NCBI RefSeq assembly: GCF_900115495.1
Contig: NZ_FOWR01000003.1
Location: 1 to 64,000, forward strand
DNA: 64,000 nt
Origin: Enterovibrio norvegicus DSM 15893
GTDB lineage: Bacteria; Pseudomonadota; Gammaproteobacteria; Enterobacterales; Vibrionaceae
Direction of reading: 5' to 3'
Position numbers and translations under genes: made by a program. The stretch's first letter is position 1; every line of letters begins with the position of its first letter. Below the pieces are notes generated by a model that saw only the letters and a program-made list of their open reading frames with translations, did no database searches and was not told where the DNA came from. Below, one piece after another: positions 1-8,158 of this stretch.

Positions 1-1
1 A

Positions 2-64
2 AGACGTTGTCCACACTGTGGTGAGCACTTGATGGTCTGCGTGGGCGTCTCGCGACCGAGGTAG
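2..64 (+). CDS. C-terminal tail of a probable transposase (partial)
   Basis: Frame 2 is open from the window edge and reads RRCPHCGEHLMVCVGVSRPR before a TAG at 62-64. The CPHCG knuckle with a basic tail resembles the zinc-ribbon end of some transposases, for example IS91-like ones. Only 20 residues are visible, so the family cannot be fixed. It sits beside integron-like cassettes, a usual place for mobile DNA. Confidence 0.35.
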   Translation, partial: RRCPHCGEHLMVCVGVSRPR

Positions 65-192
65 CCGAAAGGCGAACAGAATAAGGAGAATGGCATTCAT
101 GTAAACACAGGAGGACTGACCGACAAAAAAACACATCGTTAACGTAACATCTTGAAGTGAGTGGCTATCAGCTCACTTCTTGGCTGTGCTCG

Positions 193-322
193 TCCTAACA
201 AAAGTGACGGGCATAGATCCATCTTCTGCTCATCCGAGCAATTTACTCAATAAAGAGGCGTCGGGCTTGTTCAACACCCGAATAAAGTGTCGGCTGCGCG
301 ACACTTATTCTTATTTGTTATA
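193..322 (-). other. attC-like cassette recombination site (candidate)
   Basis: Read on the minus strand, this stretch starts with TATAACAA just after the stop of the gene at 328-756 and ends with TTTTGTTAGGA. The two ends pair imperfectly: AACAA..AAGTGTCGCGC faces the complement of GCCCGTCACTTTTGTT. Inside is a strong hairpin at 281-309 (AATAAGTGTCG against CGACACTTTATT). Length of about 130 bp, imperfect end complementarity and position at the 3' end of a small gene fit a Vibrio-type attC site, but the core bases are not a clean consensus. Confidence 0.4.
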
Positions 323-327
323 AAGTT

Positions 328-756
328 TCACCTCATTTCATGCAGTATCGCTAAAACGACACATACACCCCCTTGAAGTAGAAGATTATACAAAGTGGCT
401 TTATGTATTTTAGAAATTAGAACTAAGAGTTTACTTGGTACTTCAGGAGAGTGATATTTTTCAAAAGACATAACAAATGCCTTGTCTACCGCATCCAACA
501 GTCCAATTAAGACATTAGAGGAAGAGTTTGAAATTTCTCTTACTTCTATATACTCATCGTAATTAAGCACATTTTTCCGCATGTAAAATATTGCAATATA
601 AGAAGTTACTATCAGGTACCCATAACTGCCAAAAACAATAGATGCATATACTATTGGGAGATTTCCACTCAAAGCTGATTGGAATATGACTAACGGCATA
701 AAAATTGCGGAAAAGACACCGCTAACTGCCATCACAATCTTCAACGGTGTTACCAA
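328..756 (-). CDS. Small membrane protein of unknown function, probable gene cassette
   Basis: This encodes up to 142 residues; the family is not recognised. Three hydrophobic stretches are visible (about residues 7-30, 33-55 and a C-terminal one ending in LLLQGGVCVVLAIL), so it is probably an inner-membrane protein. The longest frame starts at a TTG; an ATG at 732 (MAVSGVF) is an alternative, and neither has a strong Shine-Dalgarno sequence. The gene is AT-rich compared with the chemosensory and sulfonate genes. It lies between two attC-like sites in the same orientation, as expected of an integron cassette. Confidence 0.55.
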   Translation of the reverse strand: MVTPLKIVMAVSGVFSAIFMPLVIFQSALSGNLPIVYASIVFGSYGYLIVTSYIAIFYMRKNVLNYDEYIEVREISNSSSNVLIGLLDAVDKAFVMSFEKYHSPEVPSKLLVLISKIHKATLYNLLLQGGVCVVLAILHEMR

Positions 757-792
757 AATTAAGTTAAGGATTCTTTGGATGCTTCCTCCAAT

Positions 793-908
793 TTTATAAC
801 GTCAGCATAACGGGCGTTTACTAGCCCAAACCGATTGAAACGGCTAAATCACCACTTTTGAAAAATGCGCCACGAGTAAACGTCCCGTTCATGCTCTTGT
901 TATGGCGG
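793..908 (-). other. attC-like cassette recombination site
   Basis: On the minus strand this begins CCATAACAAGAGCATGAACG and ends TAAACGCCCGTTATGCTGAC followed by GTTATAA. The inner arms pair over about 20 bases with mismatches (GCATGAACGGGACGTTTACT against the complement of AGTAAACGCCCGTTATGC), leaving a central loop of about 45 bases. It follows the stop of the RidA-like gene by 6 bases and abuts the leader of the next gene. Imperfect palindromy with AAC/GTT cores at both ends is typical of Vibrio attC repeats. Confidence 0.65.
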
Positions 909-914
909 GCGAAA

Positions 915-1298
915 TTATCTTTTTGCCACAACACGCATTTCCACCAAGGCATTTTCTGGAATGAAATCAGATACTCCTATAGCAGACCACGCTGGATATG
1001 GAGCTTTCACATACTCATCTTTAACTTTTGAAAACACCTCAATGTGCGCCTTTAAGTCAATGTGGAATGTGGTCATTTCAAGAATGTCATCGTAAGTTAG
1101 CCCTGCGGCATCGAGATATACACCAAGTTTATAAAACGCATCGTGGAACTGCTCTTGGGGATCAATGCTGATTGGTTTATCTTTTCTAGCAGCAGTAACG
1201 CCGGATAGATAAACCGTTCCATCTGCTTCAATTACTGGTGAAAAGTGCCAATCGTCGTAGTAGTGTTTGAATTTCTCAGGGACAATAGACTTCTTCAT
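915..1298 (-). CDS. RidA/YjgF-family enamine/imine deaminase-like protein, cassette-borne
   Basis: The protein has 127 residues, the usual size for the family, and shows its layout: DGTVYLSG near the N-terminus, the central DILEMTTFHIDL and a C-terminal VEMRVVAKR. RidA proteins hydrolyse reactive 2-aminoacrylate-type enamines in the cytoplasm; many paralogues have other or unknown roles. The ATG at 1298 is preceded by AAGAGGAA, so a longer frame beginning at 1352 is not needed. Directly upstream on the minus strand is GTTATGG, a cassette-junction-like core, and an attC-like site follows the stop. This makes a complete cassette: core, RBS, gene, attC. Confidence 0.8.
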   Translation of the reverse strand: MKKSIVPEKFKHYYDDWHFSPVIEADGTVYLSGVTAARKDKPISIDPQEQFHDAFYKLGVYLDAAGLTYDDILEMTTFHIDLKAHIEVFSKVKDEYVKAPYPAWSAIGVSDFIPENALVEMRVVAKR

Positions 1299-1331
1299 AT
1301 TTCCTCTTAGCCATAACAGTGTATTCAACCC

Positions 1332-1361
1332 CAAAATGGGGTGATTAAACACCCCATTTTG
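1332..1361. repeat. Perfect 12-bp inverted repeat (hairpin)
   Basis: CAAAATGGGGTG at 1332-1343 and its exact complement CACCCCATTTTG at 1350-1361 flank a 6-base loop. It lies upstream of the RidA-like gene, just outside the putative cassette core at 1311-1317. It could end transcription entering or leaving the cassette region, or mark the structure into which the cassettes were inserted. Confidence 0.7.
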
Positions 1362-1558
1362 TCCAATAATAACAATACGTCAAAATCATATATAACTAAC
1401 GTACTAATTCTAATGCATTTTTATAGTGAATTTTCGAGATGCTTGTAGAAATACCCCAAAACGGTGTGCGTCGGTATTATGCACCATCAAAGTAAAGCCT
1501 GTATGTATAACCAGAGGAACGTTAAGAACGTAATGGGGAAAAGTACCTTTTACTCGCG

Positions 1559-2521
1559 CTAGATCAATCCATATGCTTTGAGAATGATAATGCCAACCGT
1601 GCATGTCACTGCGGAAAGCACGGTGGTGAAGGCAATGATGTTGGCAGCAAGCACGGCATTCCCGCCCATTGAGCGAACCATGACATAACTGGCAGCGGCA
1701 ACAGGAGAGGCATTCATGAAGAACAAGATACCTAATTCTATACCTCTAAACCCAACCAAATAAGCACCCATAGTGATAAGCAGCGGCGCGACGATGAGTT
1801 TATAGCTGCCGGCAAACCACGAAGGTCCTTTCTCTTTCTTCATCAAACTAAAATTTAGGGATGCTCCCGTACATAAGAGCGCAAGAGGAAGCGTCATTTT
1901 CGCCAAGTAATTGCCCGCATCAACCACCACATTTGGTACCGGAATCGACAGCATGTAAAACACCATGCCCGAAAGAATCGAAATAATGAGAGGGTTTTTG
2001 GTCAGGGTTCGAAACATCAGTTTCGCCGTTTGCGCGCCAGATGCAGCCCCTTTTGGGGAAAGGCAGATAACCGCTTGGACGTTATAAATGAACGTTGTTA
2101 CTGCGACGTATAAGGCCGCTAACGCGACCCCTTGCGAACCGTAGGCATTGGCGACAAAAGCGATACCAATGATGCCCGTGTTAGCGCGGTAACTCCCTTG
2201 AATAATCACGCCTTGGTTGGGTGAGTCTTTGAAGAGTAATTTAACGGAGATGTACGCGAAGATAAAAAATAGGATACTGGCGATGCCGCCAAAATTCACA
2301 AACCCGCTTGCAGCAGAAAAGTCATGTTCGGAGACAACAATACTCAAGAACAACATGGTTGGTAGGGTGACTTGAAAGACGAGTTTTGAACCGACATCGA
2401 TGAAGTTGTCGTTAATTAAGCCAATGCGCTTAAACACCACCCCAAGCACCAGCATCAAGCAAATGGGGCCTGTAATAGACAACGAGAATTGAAGTTGTTG
2501 TAAAACGTCTCCCATGAACAT
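1559..2521 (-). CDS. AEC (auxin efflux carrier) family transporter
   Basis: This 320-residue inner-membrane protein has about ten hydrophobic segments. The N-terminal GPICLMLVLGVVFKRIGLI and the central inverted repeat with NTGIIGIAF and LLCTGASL follow the AEC/membrane transport fold. Bacterial members export or exchange organic acids such as malate or malonate; the substrate cannot be read from sequence. It stands alone, with the chemosensory operon ending upstream of it and the cassette region downstream. No dedicated regulator is adjacent. Confidence 0.8.
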   Translation of the reverse strand: MFMGDVLQQLQFSLSITGPICLMLVLGVVFKRIGLINDNFIDVGSKLVFQVTLPTMLFLSIVVSEHDFSAASGFVNFGGIASILFFIFAYISVKLLFKDSPNQGVIIQGSYRANTGIIGIAFVANAYGSQGVALAALYVAVTTFIYNVQAVICLSPKGAASGAQTAKLMFRTLTKNPLIISILSGMVFYMLSIPVPNVVVDAGNYLAKMTLPLALLCTGASLNFSLMKKEKGPSWFAGSYKLIVAPLLITMGAYLVGFRGIELGILFFMNASPVAAASYVMVRSMGGNAVLAANIIAFTTVLSAVTCTVGIIILKAYGLI

Positions 2522-2745
2522 ACCTGTAATGAAAGAAAAGCGAGCTTTGTATCATCATACAGTGAAATCACAGCCTGTTCTCGGGATGCTGTTCAACAGT
2601 ATGGATTTTTGTTTGTTCCTTAACTGTCTTTGTCAGCATAGTGAGGAACGTGCTGAAACGCTTTACTTCATTGTCGTAAACGGCTCTCAATCATCAATCG
2701 GTCGACTGAGCGTTGGCGGAATGGAGAGAGAGGACCAACGATGCG

Positions 2746-3699
2746 TTAAAATAGTTCCTGCACGTCTTCAAGGTTCACTTCAAAGCCACGGTTTTCCATG
2801 TCCTCGTTGAAGCGCTTAATGTCACCCAGTGTTTTGAGGTATTTCTCTCTCGATTCAGCGTGTGCCCAGTAGTGTTCTTCTGCGCCTGATGAAATCATCT
2901 CGTTTCTCAAATTGCTGAGCACATCCAACACCTTCAAGTTGATCGCGGCAAGCGCAGCAAAATCTGCGTTGTTGATCTTGTGGAGGAAGCGTTTAAAAAA
3001 GGTGAGCAAATCTTCGGATTCATGAATCAAGTTTTCTGTCAGCAATGCACCCGCCGTTCTCGCCGTGCCTTTTAGGGAATGGTAATCAGTGAAAAACTGA
3101 TTCAACAATTCTTCGGGATCAGCTTCGTTCTTATCACTGCCTAGCGCTTCGATAGCCAAAATCACTAGCTCAAGCTCGATCTCTTTCTCTTCAGAGAAAA
3201 GGTCAATATAGTCGGAGAAATCATTGGACTGTATGAGGGAGAAGTCAGGGTCGAAATGCACGTTTGGCGCAGTTTCTTCTGCTTCACTTTCATTGAGGTC
3301 TAACAGCGTGTTCTCGGAAAATAGCGCAAAATCATTGTTGTTTTCTGCACGATAGACGTGATATTGCTTGAGTATTGGTAGCAACACGTGTGGCTCTATC
3401 AAGCCTTTTTCAACCAGCAAACGTCCCAATGTTGATCTGCGCTTTCCCACCTCTTCGTTAATGACGTCGAAGAAGTCGTTACGCCAAATGTCTAATCGAA
3501 TACACGCTGAACACAGATCGAGATGCTCGTCGTTTTGCAGCGACACGATGGACAAAAATTGTTCCGGCGTGATCAAGGCTTTTTCATAGAGGATATCCAA
3601 ACTGTTCGGAGTTTGACGAATTTGCTCGACCATCACATCTGCCAAATCTTTCGGCGAAATGATATCGAAATCCAACAAAAAACTGCCTAAGAGTTTCAT
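2746..3699 (-). CDS. HPt phosphotransfer protein of the chemosensory operon, with MshEN-like N-terminal repeats
   Basis: The protein has about 317 residues. Around residue 207 it carries HSLKGTAR, the HxxKG histidine motif of HPt domains, within a helical stretch (about 165-300). This supplies the phosphorylatable histidine that the adjacent CheA lacks. The N-terminal 120 residues hold two similar segments, LGSFLLDFDIISPKDLADVM and LGRLLVEKGLIEPHVLLPIL, each followed by a Gln a few residues on, which resembles the LGxxLxxxGxIxxxxLxxxLxxQ pattern of MshEN domains. Some MshEN domains bind cyclic di-GMP; binding here is inference. The ATG at 3699 is favoured over a GTG three codons upstream because CAGGTGG is correctly spaced. 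It is last in the operon, 64 bases after cheA. Confidence 0.75.
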   Translation of the reverse strand: MKLLGSFLLDFDIISPKDLADVMVEQIRQTPNSLDILYEKALITPEQFLSIVSLQNDEHLDLCSACIRLDIWRNDFFDVINEEVGKRRSTLGRLLVEKGLIEPHVLLPILKQYHVYRAENNNDFALFSENTLLDLNESEAEETAPNVHFDPDFSLIQSNDFSDYIDLFSEEKEIELELVILAIEALGSDKNEADPEELLNQFFTDYHSLKGTARTAGALLTENLIHESEDLLTFFKRFLHKINNADFAALAAINLKVLDVLSNLRNEMISSGAEEHYWAHAESREKYLKTLGDIKRFNEDMENRGFEVNLEDVQELF

Positions 3700-3763
3700 C
3701 CTAACCACCTGTTCCTGATGATGTTATTCATACTATAAAGAAAGACCACGAGACCAAACACTG

Positions 3764-5539
3764 TTAGTGATAGGCCTGCGCAAACTGAATGACTTTCTTC
3801 AGGTTGATCACCAAAGCCAAATCCCCATTACCTAGCACTGCTGCGCCAGCAAACACATCTTTCCCGTTCATTGAACGATCTAGCGGCTTAATCACGATAT
3901 CCAAGAATGCGCGAACATGATCGACAGGCAGCCCCCATTGCTGCCCACGATGCGTAAACACGATCACGCTGTGTCGCGTACCTTGTTGATAGGTTTGACG
4001 AAAAGCGTACTGTTCTGCCAGTTCACCCAGATATTCATGAGGCTCAACCAAGGGGATCACGTTGTTGTTTTGAAAAAGAAGTGCATGCCCGCTATCGAAC
4101 CTGACGCTTGAATTGTCTTCTTGGTTGCTAATGGCAACAATGTTGGCGATATCCGATGAGGGAATCGCATACGTCACATCCCCAATATCAAACAAGGCCA
4201 CTTTCAACGTCGCCATGGTGAGTGGGAAAATCAATGAGATTTCAGTGCCGACACCTTTCTCGGAGTGAATATCAATGGTGCCCTTGATGTCTTCCACTTT
4301 ACGTTTCACCGCGTCCATTCCTACGCCTCGACCAGAGAGCGCACTCACGTTTTCTGACGTCGATAAACCAGGATGGAAGATCAGCTCCAATATTTCTTTA
4401 TCCGTGAGTTGATGCCGATTTTCAAGCATGACTAATCCATTCGACACAGCCTTGCTCAATACTTTTTTTCTGTCGATGCCTTTCCCATCATCACAAATAT
4501 TAATAACAACTTTCCCGGCTTCGTTGTAGGCATGGATCAGGAGCCTTCCCACCATGGATTTGCCAGAAACTGCGCGCGCTTCTTGGGTTTCGAAGCCATG
4601 GTCTAATGCGTTTCTAACAAGATGTGTCAGCGGTTCATTAATGGCATCAATAACATTGCTGTCGAGTTCAATGTTTTCGCCAATGATTTCTACATCGACT
4701 TTCTTATCAAGCTCTTTTGAAAGATCCCGAACGATACGACGGTATTTACTCAGCAGATTGCCAATGGGCCGCATCTGCGTTTTCAGTAGATCATTGAGCA
4801 TGCCATCAGACACGGTCTTTAATTTGTTCGAGAGTTCTGTCAGTGCGAGGCTCTCTTGCTTCTCTGCAAAGTCAGCCAGGGTATTTCTGATCTGCACTAA
4901 TTCTTCGGAATAACTCATGAGATGTTCAAGCAGGTGCGATTTAACGCGGGTCGTTGGCTCAAATTTTGTCTGCGCCTCTGCGTCTTTGGTTTCTTTCACG
5001 CGTTTTTGGGTCAGCATTTGCGTGTGAGTGCGTGAGTCTCTACTTTCCCCATTGCCCTGAATCAACGAGCTAAGGTAATCAAGCTCACTCGATACGTCAT
5101 CATCAAAAACGGGGGCGTCTTCCATTAACGTTACGTCAATGCCCAGTGCATCTAATGCATAAATGGCTAGCGCATTTAACTCGTTCGTCATGTTCTCACG
5201 GCGTTCGGCAATGCCTGCCTCGCCGTCGTCCCCGCCAGCAAATAGCGCAGTTTCAGCGCGTGCCACTTCAATGATGCCATCCAACAACGCCAGCACATTT
5301 TCATCCGCGTCTTTTGATTCAACGCCCAAGAAATCCAGTAACGACACCGTTTGTTGAATCAGAAAATCAAGTTCGCTAAAGCGCGGATCATCCTTAGCAA
5401 CGTATGACAGTTTGTGGCTGAGGCCTGAAAAGTCTTGCTTGAGATGGCTGAGAGCAATGGGGAGCGATAGCAAATTTTCCACGCCCGACAAATCGTTAGC
5501 CACCTCACTCATAAGGGTATGCAAATCAGATTGAGGCAT
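3764..5539 (-). CDS. cheA: CheA-type histidine kinase with a degenerate P1 domain
   Basis: The 591 residues include a dimerisation region (about 200-275), a CheA-type ATPase with N-box HLVRNALDHGFE, G1 DDGKGID and G2 GRGVGMD, and a C-terminal CheW-like P5 domain. The N-terminal 130 residues are helical like a P1 domain but contain no HxxKG motif; the nearest text is LSHKLSYVAK. Phosphate is therefore predicted to pass to the separate HPt protein encoded next, an arrangement comparable to split CheA pairs such as Rhodobacter CheA3/CheA4. The ATG overlaps the TAA of the cheD-cheB gene by one base, implying translational coupling. No P2 domain is evident. Confidence 0.88.
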   Translation of the reverse strand: MPQSDLHTLMSEVANDLSGVENLLSLPIALSHLKQDFSGLSHKLSYVAKDDPRFSELDFLIQQTVSLLDFLGVESKDADENVLALLDGIIEVARAETALFAGGDDGEAGIAERRENMTNELNALAIYALDALGIDVTLMEDAPVFDDDVSSELDYLSSLIQGNGESRDSRTHTQMLTQKRVKETKDAEAQTKFEPTTRVKSHLLEHLMSYSEELVQIRNTLADFAEKQESLALTELSNKLKTVSDGMLNDLLKTQMRPIGNLLSKYRRIVRDLSKELDKKVDVEIIGENIELDSNVIDAINEPLTHLVRNALDHGFETQEARAVSGKSMVGRLLIHAYNEAGKVVINICDDGKGIDRKKVLSKAVSNGLVMLENRHQLTDKEILELIFHPGLSTSENVSALSGRGVGMDAVKRKVEDIKGTIDIHSEKGVGTEISLIFPLTMATLKVALFDIGDVTYAIPSSDIANIVAISNQEDNSSVRFDSGHALLFQNNNVIPLVEPHEYLGELAEQYAFRQTYQQGTRHSVIVFTHRGQQWGLPVDHVRAFLDIVIKPLDRSMNGKDVFAGAAVLGNGDLALVINLKKVIQFAQAYH

Positions 5540-7251
5540 TAACGCAGCTCCTTACTGACTATATCCTTACGACTGCGAGACAATTCGGGAATAGGTGTCA
5601 GGTACGCATCAAGGATGGCCTGTGCCATGTCTTGAATAGGCACCGTTTTGCAGACAGCGCCTAACTCGTTCGCAACACGCCCCATGCCGAACACCACGCA
5701 GCTTTTTTCATCTTGTACCAAGGTAAATGCGCCCTGTTCTTTTAAGCGTTGAAGCCCTTTTGCGCCGTCACTCCCCATCCCCGTTAGCAAGGCAGCGACA
5801 ATATGCCATCCCTGAATTTTGGCGGCGGAATTGAACAGGTAGTCCACGGAAGGTCGAAAACTATTGATGGGCAGATCTTGCGTGGTACGTACAACCACTT
5901 TGTCATCAGTCAACTGAACCAGCTTAATGTGATGGTTACCGGGCGCAAAATACACATGAGATCGTTCTAATATCTCCCCATCCACGGCTTCTTTGACGGT
6001 CAACCGACTTTTGGCGTTCAACCGTTGCACCAACGCTAGGGAATACTCTTCGGGAATATGTTGTGCAATGCAAATGGGCGGCATATTGCTTGGAAATTGC
6101 GTTAGCAGCACATCGAGTGCATCGACACCGCCCGTAGATGAACCCACGAGCACAACACCATCAAGCGCGTCCTTCCCACCAAGTACTCCTTCATGCTTGC
6201 CCTCTTTGCACTTGTTCTCTTTAGACGTGTTTACGTGAACTTTTTCGCCACTGAACTGAACTGCAGAGCGGGTCGGCATGTCAGTGTTTGAATCCTGAGC
6301 ATGCCGAGAAAGTGGTGCAGACAACGTGTTAAGGCCAATCGCAGAGGCGACCACCTTAGAAAGGTGCTGGTACGTCGACACAAGAATTCGATGTCCCACC
6401 GTTTGAGCCAAGGCACGATATTGTCCATCGAGCAGTGGCGTTACGCTGTCCGCCACCACCACCGTCGGTAACGGATGTTGTTCAACGGCTAACGCGAGTG
6501 AGGTTGGCGCTAACGATGCAGGAAGTGATGGTTCTGAAAGAGACGACGCTGAAAGAAACATGGCAGAAGAGAGGTATTGAGCGTCAACGATCAGTGCGTG
6601 TGGTGCTTGATGGAAAAAATAACGCCCGACACTCTCCAAGTCTGGCAACACATGAATATGAATACTGGGATCGTTGCCGAATGCCTTTTCGATCGTGGTA
6701 GTAAACACCTGACGAGCAGAAACGACATACACCCAACAAGGCGAATATTCTTGCACCGAACGCCGGTTTTCAGCCTCATGGGGAGCGTCATCAACAAACC
6801 GAAAATCAACATCGCCAATTTTTGGATTGAATCGAATCTGCCTACCTGAGTTGCCCCCGACGGAGAGTCCAACAATGGGGATGCCAAAGTGCGCGAGCGT
6901 CGCCAATGCCACCAGCACATTGCGATCGCCGATTTGTTGAGATTGCATGTATTCGCCATCATGGACTTGGCCGCCACCAATCACCCAAGCTCTCAGGTTT
7001 TCGGGGGTTGAAGAGGTATGTTTGAATTTTTTTAGCAAATTAGGGATCGCACAGGAACCATAATCATCGGCATGCTCACCCAAGGCGATAGCCTCTGGCA
7101 TAAGGGGCAGACGGTAGTGACACATTCCCCCGCTCTGTTTCTCTTGATCCCAAATGCACACGGTCACACACGTCCCCACCACAGCATGCAGCCAGATAGA
7201 TTCACGAAACACGAAGTGGAATTCCCCCGATCGAACCTGCACATCATTCAT
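5539..7251 (-). CDS. CheD-CheB fusion: receptor deamidase plus methylesterase with a degenerate receiver
   Basis: Residues 1-155 form a CheD domain with the catalytic pair Cys28 (GTCVTV) and His45 (CHYRLP). Residues about 170-310 have a receiver-like alternation (VYVVSA.., ALIVDAQYL, PTVVVAD) but lack the acidic DD pair. Residues 360-550 are a CheB methylesterase with Ser in GSSTGG (about 370), His in AQHIP (about 397) and Asp in GMGSDGAKG (about 494). CheD deamidates receptor glutamines and CheB demethylates receptor glutamates; here both act from one chain. The ATG at 7251 overlaps the cheR stop by 8 bases; a longer frame from 7314 would run far into cheR. A Ser/Thr/Lys-rich linker precedes CheB. 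Confidence 0.85.
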   Translation of the reverse strand: MNDVQVRSGEFHFVFRESIWLHAVVGTCVTVCIWDQEKQSGGMCHYRLPLMPEAIALGEHADDYGSCAIPNLLKKFKHTSSTPENLRAWVIGGGQVHDGEYMQSQQIGDRNVLVALATLAHFGIPIVGLSVGGNSGRQIRFNPKIGDVDFRFVDDAPHEAENRRSVQEYSPCWVYVVSARQVFTTTIEKAFGNDPSIHIHVLPDLESVGRYFFHQAPHALIVDAQYLSSAMFLSASSLSEPSLPASLAPTSLALAVEQHPLPTVVVADSVTPLLDGQYRALAQTVGHRILVSTYQHLSKVVASAIGLNTLSAPLSRHAQDSNTDMPTRSAVQFSGEKVHVNTSKENKCKEGKHEGVLGGKDALDGVVLVGSSTGGVDALDVLLTQFPSNMPPICIAQHIPEEYSLALVQRLNAKSRLTVKEAVDGEILERSHVYFAPGNHHIKLVQLTDDKVVVRTTQDLPINSFRPSVDYLFNSAAKIQGWHIVAALLTGMGSDGAKGLQRLKEQGAFTLVQDEKSCVVFGMGRVANELGAVCKTVPIQDMAQAILDAYLTPIPELSRSRKDIVSKELR

Positions 7252-8137
7252 CAACGGCTCTCCCTGATTTGGGCTTCCGATAGACAGAGACATCAACCAA
7301 CTCCAAGCCAACATCCATGTGCTGCAATGATTCCGTTAGCCCAACAAAGAAAAGGCCACCCGGTTGCAATTGGCTTACTAACGCACGAACCACTTTTTCG
7401 CCCGTGCTAGGAGGGAAATAGAACAACACATTTCGTAGGAAAATATAGTGAAACTGAATGCCGAATTTTTCCGGATAGTGGATGAGATTATGCTGCCTAA
7501 ACTTGATATTACGCTTCAGCTGTTCCGCCAGCGTAAACGTGTTCCCATTGCGTTTTTCACGTTCAATAAACTGATATTGAAACAGCGTTGGAATATCTTC
7601 TCTTAGCTCATCGGCGTATTCCGCTCGGGCACACATTTCAAGACGCTGAGTATCAACGTCGGTTGCCAGAATGCGATAGTCAAAATGAGGGTGTTCACTT
7701 TTTATGGCTTCGCATTGCATCGCTAAAGAGAAGGCTTCTTCCCCACTGGAACATGCTGCTGACCAAATGAAGGTTTTTTCGGTTCGCGGCTGAGTGAGAA
7801 TGTCATGTTTCAGCACATTGAAGTGGCGTTGTTCGCGAAAAAAAGAGGTTTTGTTTGTTGTGACAACATTGGTAAAGGCACCCAGTTCGCTGCCATTGTC
7901 TTGCTGTAACACCTGCATGTATTGGCGGAATGAACGCAACTGAAGCGCGCTCAAGCGCTTATATAAACGCATTTCCAACATACTACGTTTTTCGTTTTCC
8001 AGCTTTATACCAACATGCTGTGAGATCAACGCCGAGAAATACTCGAATTCCTGTTGGGTCATCTCTTCCATGTTGCCGGCAGAAAGCGGCTCGACAAAAG
8101 AAGGCGTCGTGTGATCATGACTGTCGGAATGCATCAT
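7244..8137 (-). CDS. cheR: Chemoreceptor methyltransferase CheR
   Basis: CheR transfers methyl groups from S-adenosylmethionine to receptor glutamates. The protein shows the N-terminal helical domain (about 30-90, with GIKLENEKRSMLEMRLYKR), the Rossmann core beginning WSAACSSGEEAFSLAM, and the late motif HYIFLRNVLFYF. It has about 297 residues, slightly longer than usual because of a polar N-terminal extension. The start at 8137 (MMHSDS) is preferred because GGGGG lies 5 bases upstream; 8149 is an alternative ATG without one. It sits between the receptor and cheD-cheB genes, so all adaptation enzymes are co-transcribed. Confidence 0.9.
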   Translation of the reverse strand: MMHSDSHDHTTPSFVEPLSAGNMEEMTQQEFEYFSALISQHVGIKLENEKRSMLEMRLYKRLSALQLRSFRQYMQVLQQDNGSELGAFTNVVTTNKTSFFREQRHFNVLKHDILTQPRTEKTFIWSAACSSGEEAFSLAMQCEAIKSEHPHFDYRILATDVDTQRLEMCARAEYADELREDIPTLFQYQFIEREKRNGNTFTLAEQLKRNIKFRQHNLIHYPEKFGIQFHYIFLRNVLFYFPPSTGEKVVRALVSQLQPGGLFFVGLTESLQHMDVGLELVDVSVYRKPKSGRAVDE

Positions 8138-8158
8138 ACGCGCCCCCATAGCAACACG

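Noticed and set aside
2514-2810. 98-codon plus-strand gene
   Set aside because: It overlaps the starts and ends of two well-supported minus-strand genes and has no family-like sequence or ribosome-binding site.
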